From: Rossellomorea aquimaris
Lineage (GTDB): Bacteria > Bacillota > Bacilli > Bacillales > Bacillaceae_B
Assembly: GCF_035590735.1 (NCBI RefSeq)
Contig: NZ_CP141595.1
Location: 3,381,001-3,445,000, forward strand
Direction: 5' to 3'
Length of the DNA stretch: 64,000 nt
Shown: positions 54,805 through 63,736 of the stretch, piece by piece
Position numbering within the stretch: the first letter of the stretch is position 1
How the letters are laid out: each line of letters begins with the position of its first letter
Position numbers and translations under genes: made by a program
Notes under the pieces: model-generated
Told to the model about the DNA's origin: nothing
Seen by the model: only the letters and a program-made list of their open reading frames with translations
The model's database searches: none

Positions 54805-55851
54805 TCAGCTTGTGATTTCCACAAATGATTCTCCATTCTTTAATAAGAATTGAATGGTATACTCGTCATTACGAATTTGCTCTTTCGTTTCTGGTAAAGC
54901 TAAATATTCTTGTATTGCTTTTTCAATTTCTTCAGTATGTTCTTGAGAAAGTGGTTCATCCAAATCCGTTTTTATCCATACATAAGAGTGTCCTTTCTTC
55001 ACATTGTACGATAGTCCTGCCAATTGATAAGTCGATTTTCCTGCCATTGCGTCATATATATCAGATGAAATAAAGGACCAACGATTATCTTGCTGACGAT
55101 GTTCTAAGTTGAAAGTATCCACCTCAATACCTTTCACATCTAAATTTTGTAATTCTATTTCTTTTTCAATATCTGCAATAATTTCCTTTGACTCTTCAAT
55201 ATGGTCGGGCATATCAATTGTGACGATTGTTGTAGCGTCAGTTCCCTTAATTCCCGCTAACTCATACTCTGCCTCTTCGGCATATCCATAGGAAGCGAAT
55301 ACTTCCTTCACAATCTCCCGTACTTGGTCATAAAGTTTTTTAGAATCTTCGCCTCGCACATTATTGGGAACTTCAGGTGCTTCGATAATCTTTAATTCGT
55401 ACTCGTCATACCCATTTTCATATAGATAATTTGTGATCTTAGATTCAAGGTCTTCTTTTGCTTGCTTTAATGTTGAATCCTTCAAAATGAGTGAGATTTC
55501 AATCGTGAATGGAGATGTTATTGTCCCTACAGAATTAACAGTGTATCCTTCCTTTTCGACTAATTTAAAGAGCTTAGATGTTAAATCAGGATTCTGTTGG
55601 CCATCTGACACATTAGGAGTGATAGAAATTGGTAACACTTTCGCTACAATACTTGCCATCGTCGTTGAGTAGAATGGGGATATGACAATAAAGAGCATAC
55701 ACGCTGCAGCTATCCAACCATATTTTTTTAAATGGCTCTTTTTATTTTTAAAGGTACTCTGCATTATTTTACTTCTAAGTTGTTCTTTCGATTTGTCTGT
55801 TATCTTTAATTGGTCTTGTAATTCCTTAAATTGATCATTTGAGTATTTCAT
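54805..55851 (-). CDS. Anti-sigma-like membrane protein (DUF4030 type)
   Basis: 348 residues. Short cytoplasmic N-terminus (about 1-42), one membrane helix (about 44-66, YGWIAAACMLFIVISPFYS), and a large extracytoplasmic region with two similar halves (IEISLILKDSTLKQA... and VTIDMPDHIEESKEI...). I believe this is the DUF4030 family. Its start overlaps the sigma gene stop by 17 bases. An ECF sigma factor paired with such a membrane partner is the usual sigma/anti-sigma layout; the inducing signal is unknown. Confidence 0.75.
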   Translation of the reverse strand: MKYSNDQFKELQDQLKITDKSKEQLRSKIMQSTFKNKKSHLKKYGWIAAACMLFIVISPFYSTTMASIVAKVLPISITPNVSDGQQNPDLTSKLFKLVEKEGYTVNSVGTITSPFTIEISLILKDSTLKQAKEDLESKITNYLYENGYDEYELKIIEAPEVPNNVRGEDSKKLYDQVREIVKEVFASYGYAEEAEYELAGIKGTDATTIVTIDMPDHIEESKEIIADIEKEIELQNLDVKGIEVDTFNLEHRQQDNRWSFISSDIYDAMAGKSTYQLAGLSYNVKKGHSYVWIKTDLDEPLSQEHTEEIEKAIQEYLALPETKEQIRNDEYTIQFLLKNGESFVEITS

Positions 55852-56353
55852 CGATCATCCCTCCTCTACTCAATACCTTCTTCAGTTCAACTAGCGCTCT
55901 CCTTAACGTCATTTTCACTTTACTTTCTGACCAGTTTAAAACAAGAGCTGTTTCTGATGTTGAAAATTCTTTTAACTTCCTTAAAATGATGACATGCCTA
56001 TAAGAAGTTTTTAATTGTTGAATGGCTCTATATAATTGTTCAGATTCGAAATTCATTTCTACGATTTGTTCAGGTAGCGGCTTGCAGTCTTTCTCTTCCA
56101 TTGTTAAGCCCAGATAGTGTTTTAACGGATTTTTCTTTCTAAAATAGTCCTTTGTTACATTATGAGCAATGGCAAATAGCCACGTTTTCACAGATGATTT
56201 CCCTTCAAATTGCTGTTGACGCCTATATGCTTTAAGAAAGGTCTCCTGTGTTAAATCCTCTGCTTGTTGATAGTCTCGTACCATTAAAAGTATGTAAGTC
56301 AGGATTGACTCTCCATATTGATTAAACCATTCATTTAATTCTTGTTGCTCCAA
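55835..56353 (-). CDS. ECF-family RNA polymerase sigma factor
   Basis: I set the start at the TTG at 56353 (GGGGG eight bases upstream), giving 172 residues, instead of the longer ATG frame at 56407. Sigma-70 region 2 (about 30-95) contains DYQQAEDLTQETFLKAYR and WLFAIAHNVTKDYFRK. Region 4 (about 115-165) contains ETALVLNWSESKVKMTLRRA. Directs transcription for an envelope or stress response and is probably held by the product of the overlapping downstream gene. Confidence 0.9.
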   Translation of the reverse strand: MEQQELNEWFNQYGESILTYILLMVRDYQQAEDLTQETFLKAYRRQQQFEGKSSVKTWLFAIAHNVTKDYFRKKNPLKHYLGLTMEEKDCKPLPEQIVEMNFESEQLYRAIQQLKTSYRHVIILRKLKEFSTSETALVLNWSESKVKMTLRRALVELKKVLSRGGMIDEILK

Positions 56354-56557
56354 AACTGTTCCCCCTTTTCTTATACACTTAGACGCAAATGAAAATAAAT
56401 CGGTCACGTTTTAAATAAATTTATAAAATGAAATAGAATCCATTAGGAACATCACTGCATAAAAAAAGCATTTATCCCAAGCTGGAACAATGCTAGTTCA
56501 TCTTAATAAATCATGGGTCAGTCACCAATCCTTTAATCCATCACCGTGCAGACAGAG

Positions 56558-56606
56558 TGGGGACGGTTCCGTCTTAACCTTTCCCTTACGACCGTCCCCG
56601 GTTTGC
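56558..56606 (+). repeat. GGGGACGG REP-like element
   Basis: TGGGGACGGTTCCGTCT at the left end and ACCGTCCCCGGTTTGC at the right end are inverted relatives enclosing a short spacer. Fully non-coding, in the 56354-56700 gap, where nothing else is seen. Confidence 0.75.
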
Positions 56607-56700
56607 ATGAGTTGCATTTAAAGAGCCTATTTAACCATAGTTGTTCGGAACACGCTCTTTCTATTCTCCTAATATGTAACACAGAACCCGCTGCCTACAC

Positions 56701-57531
56701 TTACTCTTTATTTGTAGTAAGGTTTTCTAACTTGTTAATGGTTTGATCAATTTCATTTTTAGATTCTGTAACAATTCTTTGTAAGTCTTCTGAAATTTGA
56801 TTAACTTTTATTAGTTCATTTGTAATATTTTCAATGTTAGCATTAACCTCTTTAATGGCATTATCAGCATTCACAGAGAGCTTCCTCACTTCCTGGGCTA
56901 CTACATTGAATCCTCTTCCGTGTTCACCCGCTCTGGCTGCTTCAATCGCCGCATTTAAAGAAAGCAAGTTTGTTTGAGAAGAAATATTTTTTATCGATTT
57001 CGACGTTTCATCAATTAATTTAATTTGTTCCCTTAAAGACTCTAATGCTTCTACTTTTTCATTAGAATTGTCCATAACTGAGTTAACTAGATTATTCGGC
57101 ATGCTCTTTAATTTGGAAATGATCTCTATCGTTGTAGTTTCCCTTTTTGTAATGTCTGTGGCAATTTTCAGGACTGCATGGACAGAACCCTTTCCATCTA
57201 AAATAGGAATATATGTTGCTTCCAGCCAAAGTTTGTTTCCCTGTCTATCAACTCTTTCAATTTTTTCTTGAGATTTTTTCCCTTGCCGGAGGTTGTCCCA
57301 CAACTCTGTATATTCTTTGCTTTGGCTATATTCCCTCGTGCAGAACTGTTTGTGATCCATCCCTTGTATTTCCTGTACCCGGTAATTCATTGCATTGGCG
57401 AAGTTATCATTTACCCAAATTACCTTTCTGTCTAAGGAGAACTCTATCATAGCCAAATGTGTTTCAAGAGCTAATAGAACATCCTTTATATCCAAAACTT
57501 GGGTGCTTGCCTTACTAGTTAATTGGTTCAT
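56701..57531 (-). CDS. Soluble PAS-domain chemoreceptor-like protein
   Basis: Start chosen at the ATG at 57531 (AAGGGG eight bases upstream), 276 residues. PAS domain (about 15-125) with [22 protein letters not shown] and [17 protein letters not shown] short MCP signalling domain follows, with the conserved hairpin tip [22 protein letters not shown]. No membrane helix and no long methylation region, so it is a cytoplasmic transducer, possibly redox- or oxygen-sensing through PAS. The 3' gene end lies close to a repeat region. Monocistronic. Confidence 0.85.
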   Translation of the reverse strand: MNQLTSKASTQVLDIKDVLLALETHLAMIEFSLDRKVIWVNDNFANAMNYRVQEIQGMDHKQFCTREYSQSKEYTELWDNLRQGKKSQEKIERVDRQGNKLWLEATYIPILDGKGSVHAVLKIATDITKRETTTIEIISKLKSMPNNLVNSVMDNSNEKVEALESLREQIKLIDETSKSIKNISSQTNLLSLNAAIEAARAGEHGRGFNVVAQEVRKLSVNADNAIKEVNANIENITNELIKVNQISEDLQRIVTESKNEIDQTINKLENLTTNKE

Positions 57532-57622
57532 ATACGTATCCCCTTCTTTTGAACATTTGCTTATGTACTTCATTATTCATTCATCTTTAGGTTTCTGGGC
57601 ATAGAAAGTAACGTTCAATAAT

Positions 57623-57657
57623 AAAAAAAGCTAATCAAACAGTAAAGTTCAATTAGC
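57623..57657 (-). terminator. Terminator on the minus strand
   Basis: GCTAAT faces ATTAGC with extended imperfect pairing and seven T. It ends transcripts arriving from the GNAT gene before the PAS chemoreceptor gene. Confidence 0.7.
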
Positions 57658-57811
57658 CGGTTGCGCTAGTTGCTCCCCGATTATCCAAGCGCCCACATAC
57701 AGATAACCATTCATCGCTTCTAAATTAATATATTTAATATATCGACACATTCAAAAATATATTTAGACTACAAATAGGTGAAGAAATAGATGATGGTAAT
57801 TATGGATACAG

Positions 57812-57872
57812 TGGGGACGGTTCCGTCTCTACTAGATTCCCGAAAAGTGGAGTAAGAACCGTCCCGGTTTGC
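57812..57872 (+). repeat. GGGGACGG REP-like element, most complete copy
   Basis: TGGGGACGGTTCCGTCTCT ... GTGGAGTAAGAACC then GTCCCGGTTTGC. The outer GGGACGGTTC and GAACCGTCCC are exact inverted repeats. Other copies or fragments are at 8861-8895, 39914-39977 and 56558-56606. The remaining 57574-57881 gap holds only the terminator at 57623-57657. Confidence 0.8.
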
Positions 57873-57881
57873 GCATACACT

Positions 57882-58622
57882 CTAAGATGTCATTCCAAAC
57901 GTGCCTCTTTTCCGGACAGTCTTGAATCCTAACCGTTCATAAAGCTTTATGGCTCCCGGATTGTTTTGATTCACGTGGAGGACGACGGATTGCATACCAT
58001 CTTGTCGGAGGTCTTCTAAGCATTTACAAGTCAATACAGCAGCGATCCCTTTTCCCCTCCACTCCGGAATCACACCCACTTGAATGATATACCCGATTGT
58101 ATCAGTCTCCTGATCGGTTGCAATGAAACCTACCGCCTGGTCATTGACAGTTACGATATAGGACCGTTCCGGTAGAAAATCAGAACCGGACGATATCCAC
58201 TCCACCCACTTCTCCCTGGGCCACCCTGGAAAACCGGGACGGTCCTTGAATGAAGCCTCGTAAACTTCATAAAATGGCTCTTTCAATGATGGTGACCAAC
58301 TTTTGAAAATAAATGAAAATGGTGTTTCGATTTTAGGGATGTCCGTTAAGGAGTGTTCCATCACATGTTCTTGGAATACCAACTCATAGCCCTTTTGTTG
58401 GTATTCCTGAATGATATCATCTGTTATGTTTTCACATTTAATGTTCGTCACGTCGTTCATCCATTTCGGCCACCGTTCCATTACATACCTTGATAATCTG
58501 AAGATACCACGCCCGTTGCATCTGGTCCAGACTGTGATTGGATTTTTGGGTAAGTCTGCTGATCGATCTATTTGGTGACTGTTAAATGGAGGAACATTAA
58601 CATCCCATTTGACAAATAACAA
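57882..58622 (-). CDS. GNAT-family N-acetyltransferase
   Basis: Up to 246 residues; the TTG at 58622 has no clear ribosome site, so the true start is uncertain. An N-terminal extension (about 1-105) precedes the GNAT fold: beta-4 motif IGYIIQVGVIPEWRGKGIAA with the acetyl-CoA loop, then VVLHVNQNNPGAIKLYERLGFKTVR, the standard C-terminal motif. The substrate is unknown. It is divergent from the DUF2087 regulator across a 102-base region with a palindrome. Confidence 0.85.
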   Translation of the reverse strand: MLFVKWDVNVPPFNSHQIDRSADLPKNPITVWTRCNGRGIFRLSRYVMERWPKWMNDVTNIKCENITDDIIQEYQQKGYELVFQEHVMEHSLTDIPKIETPFSFIFKSWSPSLKEPFYEVYEASFKDRPGFPGWPREKWVEWISSGSDFLPERSYIVTVNDQAVGFIATDQETDTIGYIIQVGVIPEWRGKGIAAVLTCKCLEDLRQDGMQSVVLHVNQNNPGAIKLYERLGFKTVRKRGTFGMTS

Positions 58623-58632
58623 ACAATTTTAT

Positions 58633-58660
58633 ATTATGTTTATAAATTAACAAACATAAT
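58633..58660. promoter_or_regulatory. Candidate operator in divergent region
   Basis: ATTATGTTT (58633-58641) faces AAACATAAT (58652-58660), a perfect 9-base inverted repeat, 10 bases apart. It sits between the GNAT and DUF2087 genes, so the DUF2087 regulator is the natural candidate ligand. Confidence 0.45.
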
Positions 58661-58724
58661 TTAAGTACGTTTATACAATAACAATTAATTCGTTAAAGAT
58701 AAAAAGAATAGGACGTGTTAAGGA

Positions 58725-59471
58725 ATGGAGCTTTCCGACTTGTTTTGGAGTGCCTCTTTGGAAGAAATGAAAAGAGGTTTTATAGAAGAAGAAGATTCAT
58801 TTATTTGTCTTATGTGCGGAGAGATCATTGAAAAAGGCATGGTCTATCCTTACGAAGATAAATTTTACCTCGCTGAAAAATATATGGGTGTTCACATTGA
58901 ACGTACGCACCTGTCTGTATTTGATTATTTAATTGGAATGGATAAAAAGCTCACGGGTCTTACCGATCACCAAAAACGTTTATTGACCCTCTTTTATCAA
59001 GGGAAAAATGACAAAGAAATCAAAGAAGAACTGGATATCGGAAGTGCGTCCACTATCCGGCATCACCGGTTTGCTTTAAAAGAAAAGGAGCGTCAAGCCA
59101 AGACCTTCCTGACCATGATGGAATTGCTTAAAGAAAAAGATGAAAATGCCCCGACGTTTGTCCCTGTTCATAAAACAGCCACCATGGTAGACGAACGGTA
59201 CAATATTACACAGACCGAACAGGATCAAATCGTGAAGAAGTACTTCTCTGACGGGGCATTGACGAAATTCCCCCCAAAGGAAAAGCAAAGGCTGGTCATT
59301 CTTCGTGAGATTTCGAAACAGTTAAAGAAAGACGATATGTACGAGGAAAAAGAAATAAATCAAATATTAAAAGGCATTTATGACGATTATGTGCTCATCA
59401 GAAGATATCTCATTGAATATGGGTTTATAGACCGTAAATCAGACGGAAGCAAGTACTGGTTAAAGAAGTAA
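58725..59471 (+). CDS. DUF2087 transcriptional regulator with LuxR-type HTH
   Basis: 248 residues. N-terminal region with a paired cysteine motif (FICLMCGEII) and a His-rich stretch, possibly metal binding. A helix-turn-helix of the LuxR/GerE kind follows (about 82-115, LTDHQKRLLTLFYQGKNDKEIKEEL, SASTIRHHRF). The C-terminal DUF2087 domain (about 165-245) contains GALTKFPPKEKQRLVIL and a final DGSKYWL. Followed 22 bases later by a GIY-YIG protein. Confidence 0.82.
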   Translation: MELSDLFWSASLEEMKRGFIEEEDSFICLMCGEIIEKGMVYPYEDKFYLAEKYMGVHIERTHLSVFDYLIGMDKKLTGLTDHQKRLLTLFYQGKNDKEIKEELDIGSASTIRHHRFALKEKERQAKTFLTMMELLKEKDENAPTFVPVHKTATMVDERYNITQTEQDQIVKKYFSDGALTKFPPKEKQRLVILREISKQLKKDDMYEEKEINQILKGIYDDYVLIRRYLIEYGFIDRKSDGSKYWLKK

Positions 59472-59493
59472 AGAACTAACGGGAGGCCAAAAC

Positions 59494-59844
59494 ATGGATC
59501 GAAAAAGAGAGTTAAAACAACAGTATAAAGAAACACCGGTTGAAGCAGGTGTCTTTCAAATCTTGAATCAGCAAAACAATAAAATCTATATCGGAAGGAC
59601 GAAAAACCTGAAGACCCTGAACGGGATCAAGTTCATGCTCGAAAACAATGGATTCACCACCAGCAAAGCGTTACAAACCGAATGGAACCAGTACGGGAAA
59701 GACGCTTTTACATTCGAGCTGTTGGAAAAACTGAAAAAGAATGATGATCCATTTGTCACTGAAAAAGAAGCTCTGGATGAGTTGGAAGAAAAGTGGTTGG
59801 AGAAACTGCACCCTTATGGAGAACGGGGGTATAATCAGAAGTAG
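59494..59844 (+). CDS. GIY-YIG nuclease family protein
   Basis: 116 residues. The motif is GVFQILNQQNNKIYIGRTKNL (residues about 20-40, with the Y-I-G core IYIG and conserved Arg), then a helical segment and the C-terminal EKEALDELEEKWLEKLHPYGERGYNQK with the Glu and Asn typical of the fold. Only the nuclease domain is present, with no DNA-binding fusion. Likely co-transcribed with the DUF2087 regulator; GGGAGG precedes the ATG. Confidence 0.85.
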   Translation: MDRKRELKQQYKETPVEAGVFQILNQQNNKIYIGRTKNLKTLNGIKFMLENNGFTTSKALQTEWNQYGKDAFTFELLEKLKKNDDPFVTEKEALDELEEKWLEKLHPYGERGYNQK

Positions 59845-59924
59845 GTACATGATCACAATATAATCAGCCATGAAAAGCTCAGAATATTTGATTTATGAGC
59901 ACTCAATATTCTCAAGACAAAATA

Positions 59925-59952
59925 AGGGCTTACCCAAACTCGGATAAGCCCT
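59925..59952. terminator. Bidirectional terminator between GIY-YIG and ileS
   Basis: AGGGCTTA faces TAAGCCCT around a 12-base loop, with an A/T-rich flank on each side, between the convergent genes. Confidence 0.75.
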
Positions 59953-59968
59953 AAAATGGTTATGTTAA

Positions 59969-62900
59969 TCACACTTCTACAAATATCCTTACGCAGTCAC
60001 CATCAATCTCGACTGTCTTCATGCTTTCTCTTTTCTCAAACACCATGCTTTTAATTAAGAGACTGCTTTGCAGTAAATATTCGAATTGTTCCACAACTTC
60101 TTTCATTGATTTATCAACATCCAGCACAAGATTCACACGCTCTTCCACAGCAAGATTCAATTCTTTTCTGTATTGCTGTACGGCGCGAACAAGCTCCCGG
60201 GCTTTCCCTTCTTTCCGTAAATCCTCTGTGATGGTTGTATCCAGGAAAACACTGAAGGTTGAGTTTGAAGCCATTTCCAACCCTTGATGTGTTTTTTTAT
60301 GAACGATGAGATCATCTTTCTCGACTGATACCTTTTCCCCGGTTGGAGACTCAAAGTCAAGATGCCCATGTTCTACAACCTTGCTTGCTTCTTCATGATC
60401 TAACGATTGTAAATGTTTCTGCACAAGGCCCACAAGCTTACCGAGTTTCGGGCCGGCAGTCGGGAAGTTCAGCTTTAATTCATATTGCACGGAATCTCCT
60501 GCTTGGTCCTGAAATTGTACATTCTTTACATTGATTTCATCTTGGATGATGTATTCATACTTCTTAAGTAATTCCGTATCACCCTTCGCTCCCACTACCG
60601 TAAGCTTGGATAGAGGCTGCTTTGTTTTGATATTCGTCGTATTACGGGCAGAGCGGGCAAGTTCGACTACTTGTAAGACGCGATCCATTTCCGCTTCCAA
60701 TGCTGGATTGATGTCTTCTTGATTTACTTTAGGAAAATCAGCCAGATGGACGCTTTCATTGGTCAAGTTTATGTGGATATCCTCTGCAATGAACGGAGTG
60801 AATGGTGCCAGCAACCGGCTTACATTGACTAATACTCGATTTAATGTGTGGTATGCTGCCAATTTATCTTCATTCAACCCTTCGCTCCAGAAGCGTTCAC
60901 GTGATCTGCGGATATACCAATTACTCACCTGATCAACCAGGATGGATAATTCTCTAGCTCCTGCGGTAAAGTCATATTGATCTAAATGGTCTGTTACGCT
61001 TTTGATAACCGAATTCAGTCGTGATAACATCCATTGATCGAGTAGAGACGGAGTTCCAGCCTCGTATTTATGAGGATCGAACCCATCGATCACTGCATAC
61101 AGGGTGTAAAAGGAATGAACGTTATTCAGCGTGTCCACCAGTTTCGATTTTGCCTGGCTGACGACGTTTTCTGAGAAGCGCTTGTTATTCCAAGGGGCAC
61201 TATCTGCAAGCAATGCCCATCTGAGAGCATCTGCCCCAAACTTCTCCACGAGATCCATTGGATTGATGACATTTCCTTTGCTTTTAGACATTTTACGTCC
61301 GTCTTCATCTAGTATGTGCCCGAGTGATAGAACACGCTTATATGAAGCTTTCCCTGTGAAGAGGGAGGAAACCGTCAACAGACTGTAGAACCAGCCCCTC
61401 GTTTGGTCCACTCCTTCGGCAATCACATCTGCCGGGAATTGTTGATCAAATAACTCTTTGTTTTCAAATGGATAATGATACTGTGCAAATGGCATCGAAC
61501 CACTGTCAAACCAGACATCGATGACTTCTTTCGTCCTGTTCATTTCATGGGAACAGGACGGACATTCCACGATGACTTCATCGACATATGGTTTATGAAG
61601 TTCAAGATTGTCCTTCCAACCCCCGATCGCATGTTCTTTTAGATCCTGAATGCTTCCCGGGACATACTGATGATCACATTCCCCACAAACCCAAACGTTC
61701 AGTGGTGTTCCCCAATAACGGTTCCTTCCCAGGTTCCAATCCACCATATTTTCAAGGAATTTCCCAAATCTCCCTTCTTTCATATGATCCGGATACCACT
61801 CGACGGATTGGTTGTTCTTTAAGATGGTCTCTTTTATGGCCGTTGTCTTGATGAACCAGCCTTCCATTGCGTAATAGAGGAGTGGTGAGTCACAGCGCCA
61901 GCAGTGTGGATAGCTGTGTTCATACTTCTCCTTGGAAAAGAGAAGATTGCTATCCGCGAGCATCTTGATGATCTTCACATCGCTGTCCTTTGTAAATTCT
62001 CCTGCAAGAGGCGCGAATTCGTTGGTATAACAGCCTTTTTCATCGACAATATTGACAAAATCCAATCCGCTTTCTCTGATGGCATTATAATCATCTTCAC
62101 CGTGAGCGGGAGCCAGATGAACAATCCCGGTTCCGCTGTCATCGGTCACAAACGATGCCGAAATCACTTCATGACCGCGGTCAAGCGTGAGATTGTTGAA
62201 CGGCGGTTGATACGAAACCCCTACAAATTCGCGCCCTTTATGCTCACTGACCATTTCGAAGTCGTCTCCCAACACATCGTTCACAAGGTTCTTTGCCAGG
62301 ATATACGTCTCTTCACCCCGTTTGGCTTTCACGTAATCCACGTCTTCATGGACGGCGAGGGCCACATTGGCAGGAATCGTCCAAGGTGTTGTCGTCCACC
62401 CTAGAAAGTATTCATGCTCTTTTCCTTCCACCTTGAATTTAGCTGTCGCGGATAAATCTTTTACATCCTTATATCCTTGAGCTACCTCATGAGAACTGAG
62501 GGAGGTTTGGCAGCTCGGGCAATAAGGAGCGACCCGATGCCCTTGATAGAGCAACCCTTTCTCATGGATCTTTGAAAGAATGTGCCAGACACTTTCGATA
62601 TAATCATTCTGAAGGGTAACATAGGGATCATCCATATCGACCCAGTATCCAATCGCCTCCGTAAACGTACGCCACTGCCTCTCATAATCGAACACACTTT
62701 TTTTACATTCATCAATGAATTTCTCTACACCATATTCCTCGATTTCCTGTTTACCGGACACGCCGATTTTCTTTTCGACGCCCAATTCCACCGGCAGGCC
62801 ATGTGTGTCCCAACCCGCCTTACGTTTGACTTGATATCCACGCATCGTCTGATACCTGGCAACGAAATCTTTGATCACACGCCCGAGGACATGCCCTGCA

Positions 62901-63061
62901 TGGGGAAGGCCGTTTGCTGTTGGCGGTCCTTCATAGAACACAAATTACTTCTGCCCTTCACGGTTGGCTACTGACTTTTCAAAAATATGATTCGAATTCC
63001 AGAAATCCTGGATCCGCTGCTCTCTTTCGACCGACTTTTCGTTTACATTCACCTTTTTCAT
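59969..63061 (-). pseudogene. ileS: Isoleucyl-tRNA synthetase (long IleS2-like), in-frame stop at codon 39
   Basis: The gene reads from the ATG at 63061 (AGGTG upstream) through an N-terminus of 38 codons ending GQK, then a TAA at 62945-62947, and continues in the same frame ([18 protein letters not shown]...) to 59969. Full length would be 1030 residues, the size of the IleS2 form rather than the usual 920-residue bacterial one. Class I motifs: HAGH (HIGH variant) and [10 protein letters not shown]; editing and anticodon-binding domains are present. Nothing else looks decayed. A single base change (TAA from CAA or GAA) would explain it: recent loss, error, or translation re-starting at the GTG at 62941. 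It depends on a T-box leader. A second ileS elsewhere is probable. Confidence 0.85.
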
Positions 63062-63090
63062 GTCATCACACCTCTATTTTTTTGTAAATA

Positions 63091-63365
63091 AAAAAACCCG
63101 CCCCTAACCAATGTTAGGGACGAGTTTCAACCCGCGATACCACCCAGATTCTATCCATAAACTCTTTTCAAGTTTATTTGACAGCGCTCATGCAACGTAC
63201 AATCATACGCGTTCCTTTTAACGGCGGAAATCCGTCAAAGCTTAAAGTACCTTCAGCTTTGCTTCTCGGAGAGGATATTCAATATGATCTGAACGTTGAC
63301 TTCCACCAAATCGTCAACTCTCTGTAGAACAGATTCCATACCTACTCGTTCTCGTCATGGAATGT
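63091..63365 (-). ncRNA. T-box leader of ileS
   Basis: The minus strand has stem I features (AGAGAGTTGACGATTTGGTG), a likely isoleucine specifier (ATC within GAATATCC), the T-box sequence GGGTGGTATCGCGGG, and a terminator: CCCTAACATTGGTTAGGG followed by CGGGTTTTTTT. Uncharged tRNA-Ile pairs with specifier and T-box, blocks the terminator and allows ileS expression. Confidence 0.93.
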
Positions 63366-63390
63366 AAGTGATCCAATATATGTTAGAACA

Positions 63391-63420
63391 AATGTAAATG
63401 ATACAGGTTAAATTTGTCAA
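63391..63420 (-). promoter_or_regulatory. Promoter of ileS T-box leader
   Basis: -35 TTGACA (63420-63415), 18-base spacer, -10 TACATT (63396-63391). Confidence 0.7.
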
Positions 63421-63468
63421 TATTTTTATTTTATTATAGACGGTGCTTCATCCATTTATTCACTATTC

Positions 63469-63498
63469 TTTACTAACGTATTAACTTATGTATATAAT
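63469..63498 (+). promoter_or_regulatory. Promoter of the antitoxin antisense RNA
   Basis: -35 TTTACT (63469-63474), 18-base spacer, -10 TATAAT (63493-63498) on the plus strand, firing towards the toxin gene 3' end. Confidence 0.7.
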
Positions 63499-63504
63499 AA
63501 AAGT

Positions 63505-63660
63505 AGATAAGTACACTAAAAAAGGAGCCTGACGGCAATCAGGACTCCTCCACAACATAAACTGCATCGAAAGTGCAGCGGCTCACTTTAGAGTCAATCG
63601 AAACGAAGTAATCATCAATGATCCTCATGAGCGGTGGGGACGATGGTTACTTCTTTTTTT
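63505..63660 (+). ncRNA. Candidate RatA-like antisense antitoxin RNA
   Basis: From the promoter at 63469-63498, transcription would run to a strong terminator: GAAGTAATCATC (63605-63616) faces GATGGTTACTTC (63642-63653) followed by seven T. The RNA would cover the toxin mRNA 3' untranslated part and its last codons. Small hairpins (CTGCATCGAAAGTGCAG) lie inside. The layout is that of txpA/RatA in B. subtilis; predicted, not shown. Confidence 0.6.
63524..63548 (-). terminator. Terminator of the toxin mRNA
   Basis: On the minus strand GGAGTCCTGA pairs with TCAGGCTCC (one bulged base) around TTGCCG, followed by TTTTTTAG. Confidence 0.75.
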
Positions 63661-63736
63661 GTGTAACCGCGACAATTGCTACAATCAATGTTCCAAAGGC
63701 AATCATGATTTGTAATACATCTCCTACAGCAATCAT
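63647..63736 (-). CDS. Holin-like type I toxin peptide
   Basis: 29 residues from the ATG at 63736 (GGGAGG upstream) to the TAA at 63649-63647. The peptide is one hydrophobic helix (about 8-24, LQIMIAFGTLIVAIVAV) with the tail TQKKK, the form of the putative holin-like toxin family (TxpA/BsrG-related peptides), which insert into the membrane. An extended -10 promoter (TGATATAAT at about 63816-63808) drives it. The last codons overlap the terminator of the antisense RNA. Confidence 0.75.
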   Translation of the reverse strand: MIAVGDVLQIMIAFGTLIVAIVAVTQKKK

